Assembly (NCBI RefSeq): GCF_001751255.1
Contig: NZ_LJGW01000325.1
Coordinates: 4,389 to 41,348, forward strand
Reading direction: 5' to 3'
Source: Streptomyces nanshensis
GTDB taxonomy: Bacteria; Actinomycetota; Actinomycetes; Streptomycetales; Streptomycetaceae
DNA length: 36,960 bases
Shown: one piece after another, positions 1 through 7,784 of the stretch
How the letters are laid out: the number at the start of each line of letters is the position of its first letter
Numbering within the stretch: position 1 is the first letter of the stretch
Translations under genes and position numbers: made by a program
Notes under the pieces: generated by a model
Told to the model about the DNA's origin: nothing
Databases searched by the model: none
The model's input: the letters and a program-made list of their open reading frames with translations, nothing else

Positions 1-1175
1 CCCGCGGGGCCGCCGGCCGGGCCGTTCGCCGAACCGCCGTGTGCTCCGGGGTCGTGCTGGGCTCCAGTGCGGCTGCCCGGCTCCGCGCCGTCCGCTCCCG
101 CCTCGGCGCCCTCACCGCTGCCGTTCCCGTCAGGCCGCCGGATGCGGTACGCCGCACGGTAGGCCGCCGGGGACGAGCCGAGCTGCCGCCGGAAGTGGCC
201 GCGCAGGGCCACGGGGGAGCGGAAGCCGCAGCGCCCCGCGACCTCGTCGACCGAGTAGTCGGAGGTCTCCAGGAGCCGCTGTGCTTGCAGCACGCGCTGC
301 GTGATCAGCCACTGCAGCGGTGCGCTGCCCGTCAGGGAGCGGAAGCGCCGGTCGAAGGTCCGGCGGGACATGTACGCGCGCGCCGCCAGCGTCTCCACGT
401 CGAACTGCTCGTGCAGATGCTCCAGCGCCCACGCGACGACCTCGGCCAGCGGGTCCGCGCCCATCTCCTCGGGTAAAGAGCGGTCCAGATGGCGTGGATG
501 GCCGCCGGTCTCCGCGCCGCTGCCGCGGCGGGGCGGGACCACCAGGCGGCGGGCGAGGGCACCCGCCGCCTCCGTCCCGTGGTCGGTGCGTACGACGTGC
601 AGGCACAGGTCGATCCCGGCGGCCGTGCCGGCGGAGGTGAGGATGTCCCCGTCGTCGACGAAGAGTTCGCGCGGATCGACGTGCACGGACGGGTAGCGCT
701 TGGCGAGCGTCGGCGCGTACATCCAGTGCGTCGTCGCGGGACGTCCGTCCAGCAGTCCGGCCGCCGCGAGCACGAACGCTCCCGTGCAGAGCCCGACGAG
801 ACGTGCCCCTTCCTCGTGCGCCCTGCGCAGCGCGTCCAGGGCCGCGGCCGGGGGCGGCTGCGTGATCGACCGCCAGGCCGGCACCACGACCGTGCCCGCG
901 CGGGAGAGTGCGTCGAGCCCGTAGGGAGCGCTCAGTTGGAGCCCGCCGGTCGTCCGCAGCGGCCCGTCCTCGCCCGCGCACACCAGAAGCCGATAGCGGG
1001 GGACCCCGGCGTCCTGGCGGTCGATGCCGAAGACGGAGAGCGGTATGGAGCTCTCGAAGATGGGACCACCGCTGAAGAGCAGCACCGACACGATCTCCCG
1101 GCGCCGCCGTGCGGCCAGCTTGCGGGTCGTCGCCGGGCCGTTCGTCGAGTCCTGATGGCTCTTTGGAACGCTCAC
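1..1175 (-). CDS. adpA: AdpA/BldH-type AraC-family global regulator (3' end outside window)
   Basis: Central activator of morphological differentiation and secondary metabolism in streptomycetes, acting on DNA. An N-terminal DJ-1/PfpI (ThiJ-like) dimerisation domain spans about residues 20-200 (seen: ESSIPLSVFG, GLCTGAFVLAAAGLLDGRPA). A two-helix AraC/XylS DNA-binding domain spans about 240-345 (ARAYMSRRTFDRRFRSLTG, EVAGRCGFRSPVALRGHFRR). I recognise the near-invariant AdpA sequence. Codon 234, in the linker between the domains, is TTA (474-476), the hallmark that makes adpA translation depend on the bldA tRNA. The GTG start at 1173-1175 follows a GAGGGGG ribosome site about 10 nt away. The frame stays open to base 1, so the low-complexity C-terminal tail and stop lie outside. 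An alternative GlxA-type assignment is less likely given the TTA position and neighbours. Confidence 0.95.
   Translation of the reverse strand, partial: MSVPKSHQDSTNGPATTRKLAARRRREIVSVLLFSGGPIFESSIPLSVFGIDRQDAGVPRYRLLVCAGEDGPLRTTGGLQLSAPYGLDALSRAGTVVVPAWRSITQPPPAAALDALRRAHEEGARLVGLCTGAFVLAAAGLLDGRPATTHWMYAPTLAKRYPSVHVDPRELFVDDGDILTSAGTAAGIDLCLHVVRTDHGTEAAGALARRLVVPPRRGSGAETGGHPRHLDRSLPEEMGADPLAEVVAWALEHLHEQFDVETLAARAYMSRRTFDRRFRSLTGSAPLQWLITQRVLQAQRLLETSDYSVDEVAGRCGFRSPVALRGHFRRQLGSSPAAYRAAYRIRRPDGNGSGEGAEAGADGAEPGSRTGAQHDPGAHGGSANGPAGGPA
474..476 (-). promoter_or_regulatory. TTA (bldA-dependent) leucine codon in adpA
   Basis: The codon read on the minus strand is TTA, codon 234 of the adpA frame, inside the motif DRSLPEE that joins the two domains. 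TTA is the rarest codon in Streptomyces and needs the bldA tRNA. Conservation at this position in adpA orthologues is established knowledge; the presence of the codon is read directly. Confidence 0.93.
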
Positions 1176-1549
1176 CGGAAGTCAGCCCCCCTCAATCGTC
1201 GCGTCCTCTCGGTCCTGCACATCTCCCCCGCGGCGAAAGCCAAGATCGAATCTACTGTGTCGGACGATGCCGTTGGGACAAGTTCGACACTCGGCGCTAT
1301 GTCGACAAGGCAACTTGGCGTGAAGCGTTCGATCACGAAGCGTTCCATCCGGTGACGCCGCTGGGAAGTGCGCATGCCGTCCCTGCCCCGCCGCCGTCGG
1401 AACCACACGTGACCGTCGGTCCTTTCCTCGCAGGTGGCGAGGGGTGACGAAGTTGTCGTCTCAACTGCCGTGACCTGTAGGAAATTTGGCCGAAAAACAG
1501 GGGGGACGCACGTGGGATTCGGACACCCCGTAAACGTACGCCCTCACGA
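1176..1549. other. Intergenic region upstream of adpA
   Basis: About 370 bases without a convincing gene. It should hold the adpA promoter: a TAGATT -10-like hexamer on the minus strand lies at 1249-1254, about 75 nt before the adpA start, with no good -35 at ideal spacing. One AdpA-box-like sequence, TGGCGTGAAG (1316-1325), matches 9 of 10 positions of TGGCSNGWWY. Bases 1200-1345 and 1470-1500 are less G+C rich than their surroundings. The short frames here lack ribosome sites and normal codon use. Confidence 0.5.
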
Positions 1550-1565
1550 ACCGGCGTACGCCGGT
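1550..1565. terminator. Palindrome after small membrane protein gene, possible terminator
   Basis: A perfect 16-bp palindrome, ACCGGCGTACGCCGGT, lies just beyond the stop of the minus-strand gene ending at 1578. The position suits a transcription stop, but there is no T-run and the loop would be very short, so function is inferred. Confidence 0.4.
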
Positions 1566-1577
1566 GCATTCCGGCCG

Positions 1578-2096
1578 TCAGCGTTCGCCGGGGTGCCACC
1601 AGTGCCGCTCGCCGCGGTGCAGCCCGGTGCCCGTACGGCTGTGACGGCCACGGTGCGGGCCCGGTCCGCCGGCGCCCGCGCGGCCCGTGCCGTACCCCTG
1701 CCGCGGGGCGTACGCGATCTCCGACCGGCGCAGCAGCACACCGCTCACCGCCGTGACGACGCCGAACCCGACGCCCGCGCCCAGCGCCGTGATCCAGGGG
1801 ACGCCGCAGGTCAGCAGCGCGAGCGGGACGAGCGCGCAACTGAACGCACCCCAGCGCAGTACCCCGGTGGCGGCGGCGGAGACATGCGCCGCCGTCTCGG
1901 CGTCGGAGTCCGGATCGCGGGTGGCGGCCCGTTCCTCCCGCAGGTCGAGGCTGCTCTCGCGGGGCTCTTCACGCGGGCCGGAGCGCGGCGCGGCGGACGG
2001 CAGACGCCGGCGGCCTCCGCCCTGGAGCCCGTTGCGGAACGCGAACCGGAGGGAGGAGAGAGAGGGGAGGGACGGCAAGGTGGGCAGTGTCGGCAT
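1578..2096 (-). CDS. Small conserved membrane protein of unknown function
   Basis: 172 residues. The N-terminus (LRFAFRNGLQGG) is followed by an Arg/Glu/Asp-rich cytoplasmic stretch, then two adjacent hydrophobic segments at about residues 79-98 and 102-122 (GAFSCALVPLALL; ALGAGVGFGVVTAVSGVLL) and a Gly/Arg/His-rich tail. It resembles a streptomycete-restricted protein usually annotated as hypothetical beside adpA. The frame stays open upstream, so the start is uncertain. ATG at 2096 is preferred because upstream residues look random, although no clear ribosome site precedes it. It lies on the same strand as adpA, 400 bases before it, so separate transcription is likely. No function can be assigned. 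Confidence 0.65.
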   Translation of the reverse strand: MPTLPTLPSLPSLSSLRFAFRNGLQGGGRRRLPSAAPRSGPREEPRESSLDLREERAATRDPDSDAETAAHVSAAATGVLRWGAFSCALVPLALLTCGVPWITALGAGVGFGVVTAVSGVLLRRSEIAYAPRQGYGTGRAGAGGPGPHRGRHSRTGTGLHRGERHWWHPGER

Positions 2097-2321
2097 GCTG
2101 TGACAACGCTGCGTCAAGCCCTCGCGTAACTCACCGTGCACATACGGGTGTTGCAGGTGACCGCCCGGTGCTCGCCGTGCCGCCGCCGGTGCCGCTCCCG
2201 GCGCGGTAAGGGGCGTCAGGGGGCGTTGCGTCATGCCGCTCGCTCGGGCATGCTCCGGGGTCAGCCTGTTACGGCCGGTGCCTCCCAGCGCCCCTGGGCA
2301 AGGGGGGAGTCTGGTCGTACC

Positions 2322-2333
2322 CTTACGGGTAAG
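2322..2333. promoter_or_regulatory. Short dyad upstream of usp
   Basis: CTTACGGGTAAG is a perfect 5-bp inverted repeat with a 2-base centre, about 155 nt before the universal stress protein start, in the 392-base gap between two divergent genes. Otherwise the gap (2097-2488) shows no gene. Its role as an operator is a guess. Confidence 0.25.
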
Positions 2334-2488
2334 AGGCTGAAGAGGGCCGCCCGGGGCGGATCTTTGGCCGGAACACTCCGGCGCACAGTACCCCCTTCGG
2401 CGCCCTCGTCGCCCCGAATTCCCCACACGGAAGCCCCAGTCAGCCCGCCGCTCCCTCCGCACAGAGGACTCCCTTCGCCGAGACACAG

Positions 2489-3010
2489 ATGGCCGGACAC
2501 GAGATCCCCGAACCAGCGGACCGCAAGCAGGTCGCCGATCCCAGTGCGACCGATGAGGCGGCGGAAGAGTCACGCCACTCGTGCGATCCGGCCTTCCAGC
2601 ACGGCGTCGTGGTGGGCTTCGACGGGTCGATGTCCAGCGAGCGTGCTCTCGCCTACGCGATCGGGATGGCGTACAGGTCGGGTTCCGGCCTGATCATCGT
2701 CCACGTCGCCAACAGGCTGCCGACGACGGTGTGGGCGGGATGCGAGCCGCCCGTCTTCGTGGACGTCCCCGACCACCGCACCGAGGTCCTCGGACTCGAA
2801 CTCGCCTGTGCCGAGCATCTCGCCGAGGTTCCCTGGATCCTCGTGGAGCGCGGCGGCGACATCTGCCACGAACTCGAAGAGGTGGGGCACGAGTACGAGG
2901 CCGACGCCATCGTCGTCGGCTCGACCCACGGTCTGGCGGGGCGCATCTTCGGCTCCGTGGCCGGGCGGCTGGCGCGGCGCGCGGAGCGCCCGGTCGTCGT
3001 GATCCCGTAG
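2489..3010 (+). CDS. Universal stress protein (UspA family)
   Basis: 173 residues, one Usp domain from about residue 35 to the end, preceded by a hydrophilic 33-residue N-terminal arm. Seen: VVVGFDGSMSSERALAYA with the family Asp after the first strand, and a C-terminal nucleotide-loop region VVGSTHGLAGRIFGSVAGRL followed by RPVVVIP. The usual ATP motif G-x2-G-x9-G-S/T is not met exactly (the spacing here is G-x3-G), so ATP binding is uncertain. Such proteins are cytoplasmic and respond to stress or hypoxia; the specific role is unknown. It stands alone, divergent from the membrane protein gene and convergent with glmS, with a strong hairpin between. Confidence 0.85.
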   Translation: MAGHEIPEPADRKQVADPSATDEAAEESRHSCDPAFQHGVVVGFDGSMSSERALAYAIGMAYRSGSGLIIVHVANRLPTTVWAGCEPPVFVDVPDHRTEVLGLELACAEHLAEVPWILVERGGDICHELEEVGHEYEADAIVVGSTHGLAGRIFGSVAGRLARRAERPVVVIP

Positions 3011-3250
3011 CCGCCCGGCGGGGCCCGAGTGCCCGACCGGGGCCCCTGGTACGCGAGTTGATGCGCGGGCCGCATTCCGTCCCGCACGGAATCTTCGCAA
3101 CGTGACATGTGGATTGTGCGCTTGTGAGGGGCATATAGGGGGCACAGAACAGCGGTAAGGACATCAGACGAACAGCGTGCTGTCGCACGGGAGGTGACGG
3201 TCCCGTGGGGCGGCAGCCTGCCGGCGTTATGGGCGACGTCGGCAAGGGGA

Positions 3251-3292
3251 GGCGGAATCCCGCGTGGTTGGTGGCCCGCGCGGGATTCCGCC
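3251..3292. terminator. Bidirectional hairpin between usp and glmS
   Basis: Perfect 14-bp inverted repeat, GGCGGAATCCCGCG at 3251-3264 and its complement at 3279-3292, loop 14 nt. It sits between two convergent genes, so it can end transcripts from both. No T-run follows, which is common for Streptomyces terminators. The rest of 3011-3409 shows no supported gene. Confidence 0.75.
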
Positions 3293-3409
3293 CGCCGCTG
3301 TACGGAGATGTGCGCCGGTTCGCCGGTGGCCGCCGGTCCCGGCTGACCGTCCGTCCGGCCGTCGTGCGGCCCGTACCGCCCCAGCCCCAGCCGTCCCGGC
3401 CCGTACCGC

Positions 3410-5236
3410 CTACTCGACCGTGACGGACTTCGCCAGGTTCCGCGGCTTGTCGATGTCCCGTCCGAGCGCCAACGCCGTGTGGTAGGCGAGCAGTTGAAGC
3501 GGAATGCCCATCAGCACCGGGTCCAGTTCGACCTCGTTGCGCGGCACGACGATCGTGTGGTCGGCCTTCTCCTGCTCCTGGTGCGCCACCGCGAGGATCT
3601 TGCCGCTGCGGGCCTTGATCTCCTCCAGCGTCGCGCGGTTCTTGTCCAGCAGTTCGTCGTCGGGAAGGATCGCGACCGTCGGCACGGCGGGCTCGATCAG
3701 CGCCAGCGGACCGTGCTTCAGCTCGGAGGCCGGGTAGGCCTCGGCGTGGATGTACGAGACCTCCTTCAGCTTCAACGACGCCTCACGCGCCACCGGATAG
3801 CCGCGCACCCGCCCCACGAACATCATGCTCTTGGCCCGCGCGTAGTCCTCCGCGAGCTTCTTGATGTCGTCCTCGGCGCGCATGATCTCGTCGATCTGCT
3901 CCGGCAGCCGCTTCAGACCCTCGATGATCCGCTTGCCGTCGGCCACCGAGAGGTCGCGGATACGGCCCAGGTGCAGTGCCAACAGGGCGAACGCGACAGC
4001 GGTGTTGGTGAAGCACTTGGTCGACACGACGCAGACCTCGGGGCCCGCGTGCACGTACACGCCGCCGTCCGTCTCGCGTGCGATCGCCGAACCGACGACG
4101 TTCACCACGCCCAGCACCCGGGCGCCCTTGCGCTTGAGCTCCTGCACGGCCGCGAGCGTGTCGTACGTCTCTCCGGACTGGCTGACCGCGATGTAGAGGG
4201 TGTCCGGGTCGACGACCGCGTTGCGGTAGCGGAACTCGCTGGCGGGCTCCGCGTCCGCGGGCACCCGCGCCAGCTCCTCGATCATCTGGGCGCCGATCAT
4301 GCCCGCGTGGTACGCCGAGCCGCAGCCGAGGATCTTCACGCGGCGCATGCTGCGCGCCTCGCGGGCGTCCAGATTGAGGCCGCCGAGGTGGACGGTCGCG
4401 AAGCGCTCGTCGATGCGGCCGCGCAGCACGCGGTCGACGGCGTCGGCCTGTTCGGCGATCTCCTTGTGCATGTAGGTGTCGTGGCCGCCCATGTCGTAGG
4501 ACTCGGCGGCCCATTCGACGGTCTCGGGCGAGGTCGAGGTGCGCGAGCCCTCGGTGGTGTAGGTGCGGTAGTCGTCGGCCTTGATCGTGGCCATCTCGCC
4601 GTCGTCGAGGGTGACGACCTGGCGGGTGTGGGAGACGAGCGCGGCGACGTCGGAGGCGACGAACATCTCGTGCTCGCCGATCCCCAGCACGACGGGGGAG
4701 CCGTTGCGGGCCACGACGATGCGGTCGGGGAAGTCGGAGTGCAGCACGGCGATCCCGTACGTGCCCTCGACCATCCGCAGCGCCTCCTGGACCTTGGCCT
4801 CCAGATGCTCGGCCTGCGCGCGGGAGATGAGGTGGGAGAGGACCTCGGTGTCGGTCTCGGAGACGAACGTGACGCCGTCGGCGGTCAGTTTGGCGCGCAG
4901 CTCCGCGGCGTTGTCGATGATGCCGTTGTGTACGACGGCCACCTTCTCGTCCGCGTCGAGGTGCGGATGGGCGTTGACGTCGTTGGGTGCGCCGTGGGTG
5001 GCCCAGCGGGTGTGGGCGATGCCGGTGGTGCCGGCGAAGCGCTCCGGTACGCGCTCCTCCAGGTCGCGTACGCGGCCCTTCGTCTTGGCGGTCCGCAGAC
5101 CCGCGTTCTTGCCCGTGCCGCTGCCGTGGATCGCGATGCCGGCGGAGTCGTAGCCCCGGTACTCCAGCCGCTGAAGACCCTCCAGCAGGAGCGGGGCGAC
5201 CTCGCGCTGGCCGATATATCCCACGATTCCGCACAT
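3410..5236 (-). CDS. glmS: Glutamine--fructose-6-phosphate aminotransferase (isomerizing)
   Basis: Makes glucosamine-6-phosphate from fructose-6-phosphate and glutamine, the entry to UDP-GlcNAc and peptidoglycan; cytoplasmic. 608 residues, full family length. The N-terminal Ntn/GATase-2 domain (about 1-220) begins with Met-Cys (CGIVGYIG), the Cys being the nucleophile after Met removal, with the LEYRGYDSAG loop. Two SIS sugar-isomerase domains follow (about 285-425 and 455-595; GCGSAYHAG, SQSGETYDT), and the conserved C-terminal tail PRNLAKSVTVE. ATG is preceded by GAGGAGAGG about 11 nt away. Streptomycetes usually hold two glmS genes; position beside a hexosaminidase and adpA suggests the copy called glmS2. 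The family is sure; the paralogue label is inferred. Confidence 0.96.
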   Translation of the reverse strand: MCGIVGYIGQREVAPLLLEGLQRLEYRGYDSAGIAIHGSGTGKNAGLRTAKTKGRVRDLEERVPERFAGTTGIAHTRWATHGAPNDVNAHPHLDADEKVAVVHNGIIDNAAELRAKLTADGVTFVSETDTEVLSHLISRAQAEHLEAKVQEALRMVEGTYGIAVLHSDFPDRIVVARNGSPVVLGIGEHEMFVASDVAALVSHTRQVVTLDDGEMATIKADDYRTYTTEGSRTSTSPETVEWAAESYDMGGHDTYMHKEIAEQADAVDRVLRGRIDERFATVHLGGLNLDAREARSMRRVKILGCGSAYHAGMIGAQMIEELARVPADAEPASEFRYRNAVVDPDTLYIAVSQSGETYDTLAAVQELKRKGARVLGVVNVVGSAIARETDGGVYVHAGPEVCVVSTKCFTNTAVAFALLALHLGRIRDLSVADGKRIIEGLKRLPEQIDEIMRAEDDIKKLAEDYARAKSMMFVGRVRGYPVAREASLKLKEVSYIHAEAYPASELKHGPLALIEPAVPTVAILPDDELLDKNRATLEEIKARSGKILAVAHQEQEKADHTIVVPRNEVELDPVLMGIPLQLLAYHTALALGRDIDKPRNLAKSVTVE

Positions 5237-5283
5237 AGTGGCTGCTGCCTCTCCTCGTTGGTTTCCGCTGTGCTTCGTTGGCC

Positions 5284-5299
5284 GGTGGTCCTCACCGCT
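5284..5299. promoter_or_regulatory. Weak dre-like dyad upstream of glmS
   Basis: GGTGGTCCTCACCGCT lies about 48-63 nt before the glmS start. It contains a CGGTG/CACCG dyad and matches roughly 11 of 16 positions of the DasR consensus ACTGGTCTAGACCACT, but the central TAG is lost. It is a weak candidate only. Confidence 0.25.
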
Positions 5300-5436
5300 G
5301 TCGGTGGCCGCCGCCGGGACGCCGGCGGGGCGGCCCGTCCGGTCGTCAGCCGTGCCCGGCCGTCGCCGCCGTCGTCGTCGCCACCGTCGCCGTGTGCCGT
5401 CCGCCTCCGGCTTCCGCGGGTCTCATCGTCCGCCGG

Positions 5437-5706
5437 TCATCCGTAGACGATGCGGCGCAGTTGCCGCAGGGACAGGTCCGGTGGTGCCACCGCGCGGTGC
5501 GGCAGCTCGGACGAGATGCGGGCGAAGATCTGCGGGTTGTGCTGCCCTCTGGCTTGCAGTTCGCGATGGCGGCGTCGTACGAACTCCTCGGTCGTCTCGT
5601 CGAAGTACGCCAGGACGTCCAGGACGATCCGGGCCGCCTCGCCGCGCTGGAGCGGGGTCGTGCGGACCAGATGGTCGATGAGGTCGTCGTGGACCGGCGT
5701 ACGCAC
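5437..5706 (-). CDS. Small conserved hypothetical protein
   Basis: 89 residues if started at GTG 5704-5706, which has an ideal AAGGAG (5715-5720) 8 nt upstream. An in-frame ATG at 5793 would add 29 residues but has no comparable ribosome site and would place a 26-bp palindrome inside the coding region. Seen: LIDHLVRTTPLQRGEAARIVLDVLAYF, ETTEEFVRRRHRELQ and a C-terminal LSLRQLRRIVYG. It is predicted helical and soluble, with no signal peptide or membrane segment. It lies 200 nt upstream of glmS on the same strand and divergent from the hexosaminidase gene. I do not recognise a function; it appears to be an actinobacterial protein. Confidence 0.7.
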   Translation of the reverse strand: MRTPVHDDLIDHLVRTTPLQRGEAARIVLDVLAYFDETTEEFVRRRHRELQARGQHNPQIFARISSELPHRAVAPPDLSLRQLRRIVYG

Positions 5707-5752
5707 TTCGAGCACTCCTTGATATTGCGGGCTGGGGTCGGTGAACGCAAGA

Positions 5753-5778
5753 ACGCTTGCCCGATATCGGGCAAGCGT
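5753..5778. promoter_or_regulatory. 26-bp perfect palindrome, probable operator
   Basis: Left arm ACGCTTGCCCGAT (5753-5765) is followed directly by its exact complement (5766-5778). It lies 46 nt before the favoured GTG start of the small protein gene and about 100 nt from the hexosaminidase promoter. A perfect 26-bp dyad is not expected by chance. The binding protein is unknown; it does not match the DasR consensus. Confidence 0.6.
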
Positions 5779-5862
5779 GTCGTCTCGTGACATGGCGGTG
5801 CGTGACCTGTGGTGACGTAGCGCTGTCTTGGCAGGTCGGCGGCGCGGAGGAGCGCCGGGGCA

Positions 5863-5878
5863 AGTGGTCTACACCTTG
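5863..5878. promoter_or_regulatory. DasR-responsive element (dre) candidate
   Basis: AGTGGTCTACACCTTG matches about 12 of 16 positions of the published dre consensus, with the whole left half intact. It overlaps the -35 hexamer of the hexosaminidase promoter. DasR, the GntR-type GlcNAc regulator of Streptomyces, is known to control chitin and GlcNAc genes, including a hexosaminidase in this position. Confidence 0.7.
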
Positions 5879-5904
5879 ACCCGGCGTGACGCGCGCGGTA
5901 CAGG
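5876..5904 (+). promoter_or_regulatory. Promoter of the hexosaminidase gene
   Basis: TTGACC (5876-5881), a 17-bp spacer and TACAGG (5899-5904) predict a start near 5911, giving a leader of about 85 nt. The -35 shares bases with the dre-like site, so a repressor there would block RNA polymerase. Confidence 0.5.
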
Positions 5905-5995
5905 TGAGTCCGTTCGTCCGCTCCATGCACATGCCCCGGGCCGCGCCGGCGACGCCGCGCGTGCCCCCTGCACGACGTCCACGAAGGGACCGTCA

Positions 5996-7666
5996 GTGAG
6001 ACGAATCCGGCCGCTGCTGCTGTGCGCCGCTCTCCTCGTCACCGTCCTCCCCGGGTCGGCCTCGGCCGCGTCCGCCTCGTCCGCCGCCTCCGGCGACGGC
6101 GCTCAGGGGAGTCAGGCGCGGAAGCCGACGCCGCTCGATCAGGTGGTGCCCGCACCGGAGTCCGTACGGAAGGGGGGCGGGCCGTTCAGCATCACCGAGC
6201 GGACCGTCATCCGCGTCACCGGCTCCTCCGGCGGGTCCGAGGCGTCGGGTGCGTCCGGTGCGTCCCGTGAGGTGCGCCGCGTCGGGGACCAACTGGCCGC
6301 GCTGCTGCGGCCGTCCACCGGCTACCGGCTGCCCGTCACCACGCGGCCCGGACGCGACGGCATCCAACTGCGCCTCGGCGGCGCCCGGTCGGGCACGTCC
6401 GGCCTGGGCGCGGAGGGTTACCGGCTGGCGGTCTCCCCGCGGGCGGCCGTGATCAGCGCGCCGACGGGCGCCGGTCTCTTCCACGGCGTACAGACGCTGC
6501 GTCAACTGCTGCCCCCGCAGGTCGAGTCGCGCACCGAGCAGCCGGGGCCGTGGCAGATCGCGGGCGGCACCGTCACCGACCGGCCGCGCTACGCCTACCG
6601 CAGCGCGATGCTCGACGTCTCGCGGCACTTCTTCGGCGTGGAGCAGGTCAAGCGCTACATCGACCAGCTCGCGATGTACAAGATCAACAAGCTGCATCTG
6701 CATCTCTCCGACGACCAGGGCTGGCGGATCGCCATCGACTCCTGGCCGCGGCTGGCCACGTACGGCGGCGGCAGCGAGGTCGGCGGCGGCCCCGGCGGGC
6801 ACTACACCAAGGCCGACTACCGGGAGATCCTGCGGTACGCCGAGCAGCGGGCGATGACCGTCGTACCGGAGATCGACATGCCGGGGCACACCAACGCGGC
6901 CCTCGCCTCGTACGCGAAGCTCAACTGCGACGGGGTCGCGCCGCCCCGCTACACCGGGACCGAGGTCGGCTTCAGCTCGCTGTGCGTGCCGCTGGACGTG
7001 ACGTACGACTTCGTGGACGACGTGGTGCGCGAACTGGCCGCCATGACGCCGGGGCGCTATCTGCACATCGGCGGCGACGAGGCCCACTCGACGAGCCACG
7101 AGGACTACGCGGCCTTCATGGAACGGGCGCAGAAGACCGTCGCCAAGTACGGCAAGACCGTGGTCGGTTGGCACCAGCTCACCGGGGCGAAGCCCGCCGA
7201 GGGCGCGGTCGCGCAGTACTGGGGGACGAGCGGCGCCGAGGACGAGCCCGAGGTGGTCGAAGCCGCGAAGAAGGGCACGCGGCTGATCCTCTCCCCGGCC
7301 AACCGCTCCTACCTCGACATGCAGTACGACAAGGACACCCCGCTCGGGCTGCACTGGGCGGGCTATGTGGAGGCGAAGCAGTCCTACGACTGGGAGCCCG
7401 GCTCGTACATCAAGGGCGCGCCGAAGGACGCCGTGCTCGGCGTGGAGGCGCCGCTGTGGTCGGAGACGCTGGAGAAGAGCGAGCACATCGAGTTCATGGC
7501 GTTCCCGAGGCTGCCGGGGATCGCGGAGCTGGGCTGGTCGCCCGCGTCGGCGCACGACTGGGACGGCTACCGCGAGCGGCTGGCCCGACAGGCGCCGCGC
7601 TGGGAGCAGTTGGGCATGAAGTACTGGCGCTCACCGCAGGTGCCGTGGCCGGGCGAGGACGGCTGA
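5996..7666 (+). CDS. Secreted beta-N-acetylhexosaminidase (GH20)
   Basis: Releases terminal GlcNAc/GalNAc from chitin oligomers or wall glycans outside the cell; GH20 uses substrate-assisted catalysis. 556 residues from GTG 5996, with GAAGGG about 8-9 nt upstream; the start is followed at once by a Sec signal peptide (RRIRPLLLCAALLVTVLPGSASA). Next come a GH20b alpha/beta domain (about 35-175) and the TIM-barrel domain (about 180-530). Seen: YKINKLHLHLSDDQGWRI, EIDMPGHTNAAL and HIGGDEAHS, with the catalytic Asp-Glu pair at about 360-361. A longer upstream in-frame reading lacks a signal peptide and is rejected. The dre-like site and neighbouring glmS suggest GlcNAc-responsive control. It resembles the S. 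plicatus enzyme. Confidence 0.95.
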   Translation: MRRIRPLLLCAALLVTVLPGSASAASASSAASGDGAQGSQARKPTPLDQVVPAPESVRKGGGPFSITERTVIRVTGSSGGSEASGASGASREVRRVGDQLAALLRPSTGYRLPVTTRPGRDGIQLRLGGARSGTSGLGAEGYRLAVSPRAAVISAPTGAGLFHGVQTLRQLLPPQVESRTEQPGPWQIAGGTVTDRPRYAYRSAMLDVSRHFFGVEQVKRYIDQLAMYKINKLHLHLSDDQGWRIAIDSWPRLATYGGGSEVGGGPGGHYTKADYREILRYAEQRAMTVVPEIDMPGHTNAALASYAKLNCDGVAPPRYTGTEVGFSSLCVPLDVTYDFVDDVVRELAAMTPGRYLHIGGDEAHSTSHEDYAAFMERAQKTVAKYGKTVVGWHQLTGAKPAEGAVAQYWGTSGAEDEPEVVEAAKKGTRLILSPANRSYLDMQYDKDTPLGLHWAGYVEAKQSYDWEPGSYIKGAPKDAVLGVEAPLWSETLEKSEHIEFMAFPRLPGIAELGWSPASAHDWDGYRERLARQAPRWEQLGMKYWRSPQVPWPGEDG

Positions 7667-7678
7667 GGGGTTGAGGAC

Positions 7679-7736
7679 TGACGGCTGACGGCTGACGGCT
7701 GACGGCTCGCGGGTGGCGGGTGGCGGGTGGCGGGTG
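7679..7736. repeat. Two adjacent 7-bp tandem repeats
   Basis: Four copies of TGACGGC (7679-7706) are followed two bases later by four copies of GCGGGTG (7709-7736). Both arrays have a period of 7 and lie directly after the hexosaminidase stop, in non-coding DNA. Confidence 0.9.
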
Positions 7737-7784
7737 GCGGCTGGGGGCGAGCGCCGGCCGCCGGTTCCGGCACCGGCTTGGGCA

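Noticed and set aside
1172..1408. 78-codon frame upstream of adpA
   Set aside because: No ribosome site, atypical codon use and position in the adpA promoter region.
3205..3423. 72-codon frame in the usp-glmS gap
   Set aside because: It spans the terminator hairpin and has a Pro/Arg-rich random composition.
3479..5446. 655-codon open frame on the plus strand
   Set aside because: Antisense to glmS; an effect of G/C third positions, with no recognisable domain.
5707..5793. 29-residue N-terminal extension of the small protein upstream of glmS
   Set aside because: No ribosome site, and the 26-bp palindrome would be inside it; the GTG at 5706 has an ideal AAGGAG.
5993..7555. 520-codon open frame on the minus strand
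   Set aside because: Antisense to the GH20 gene and without family motifs.
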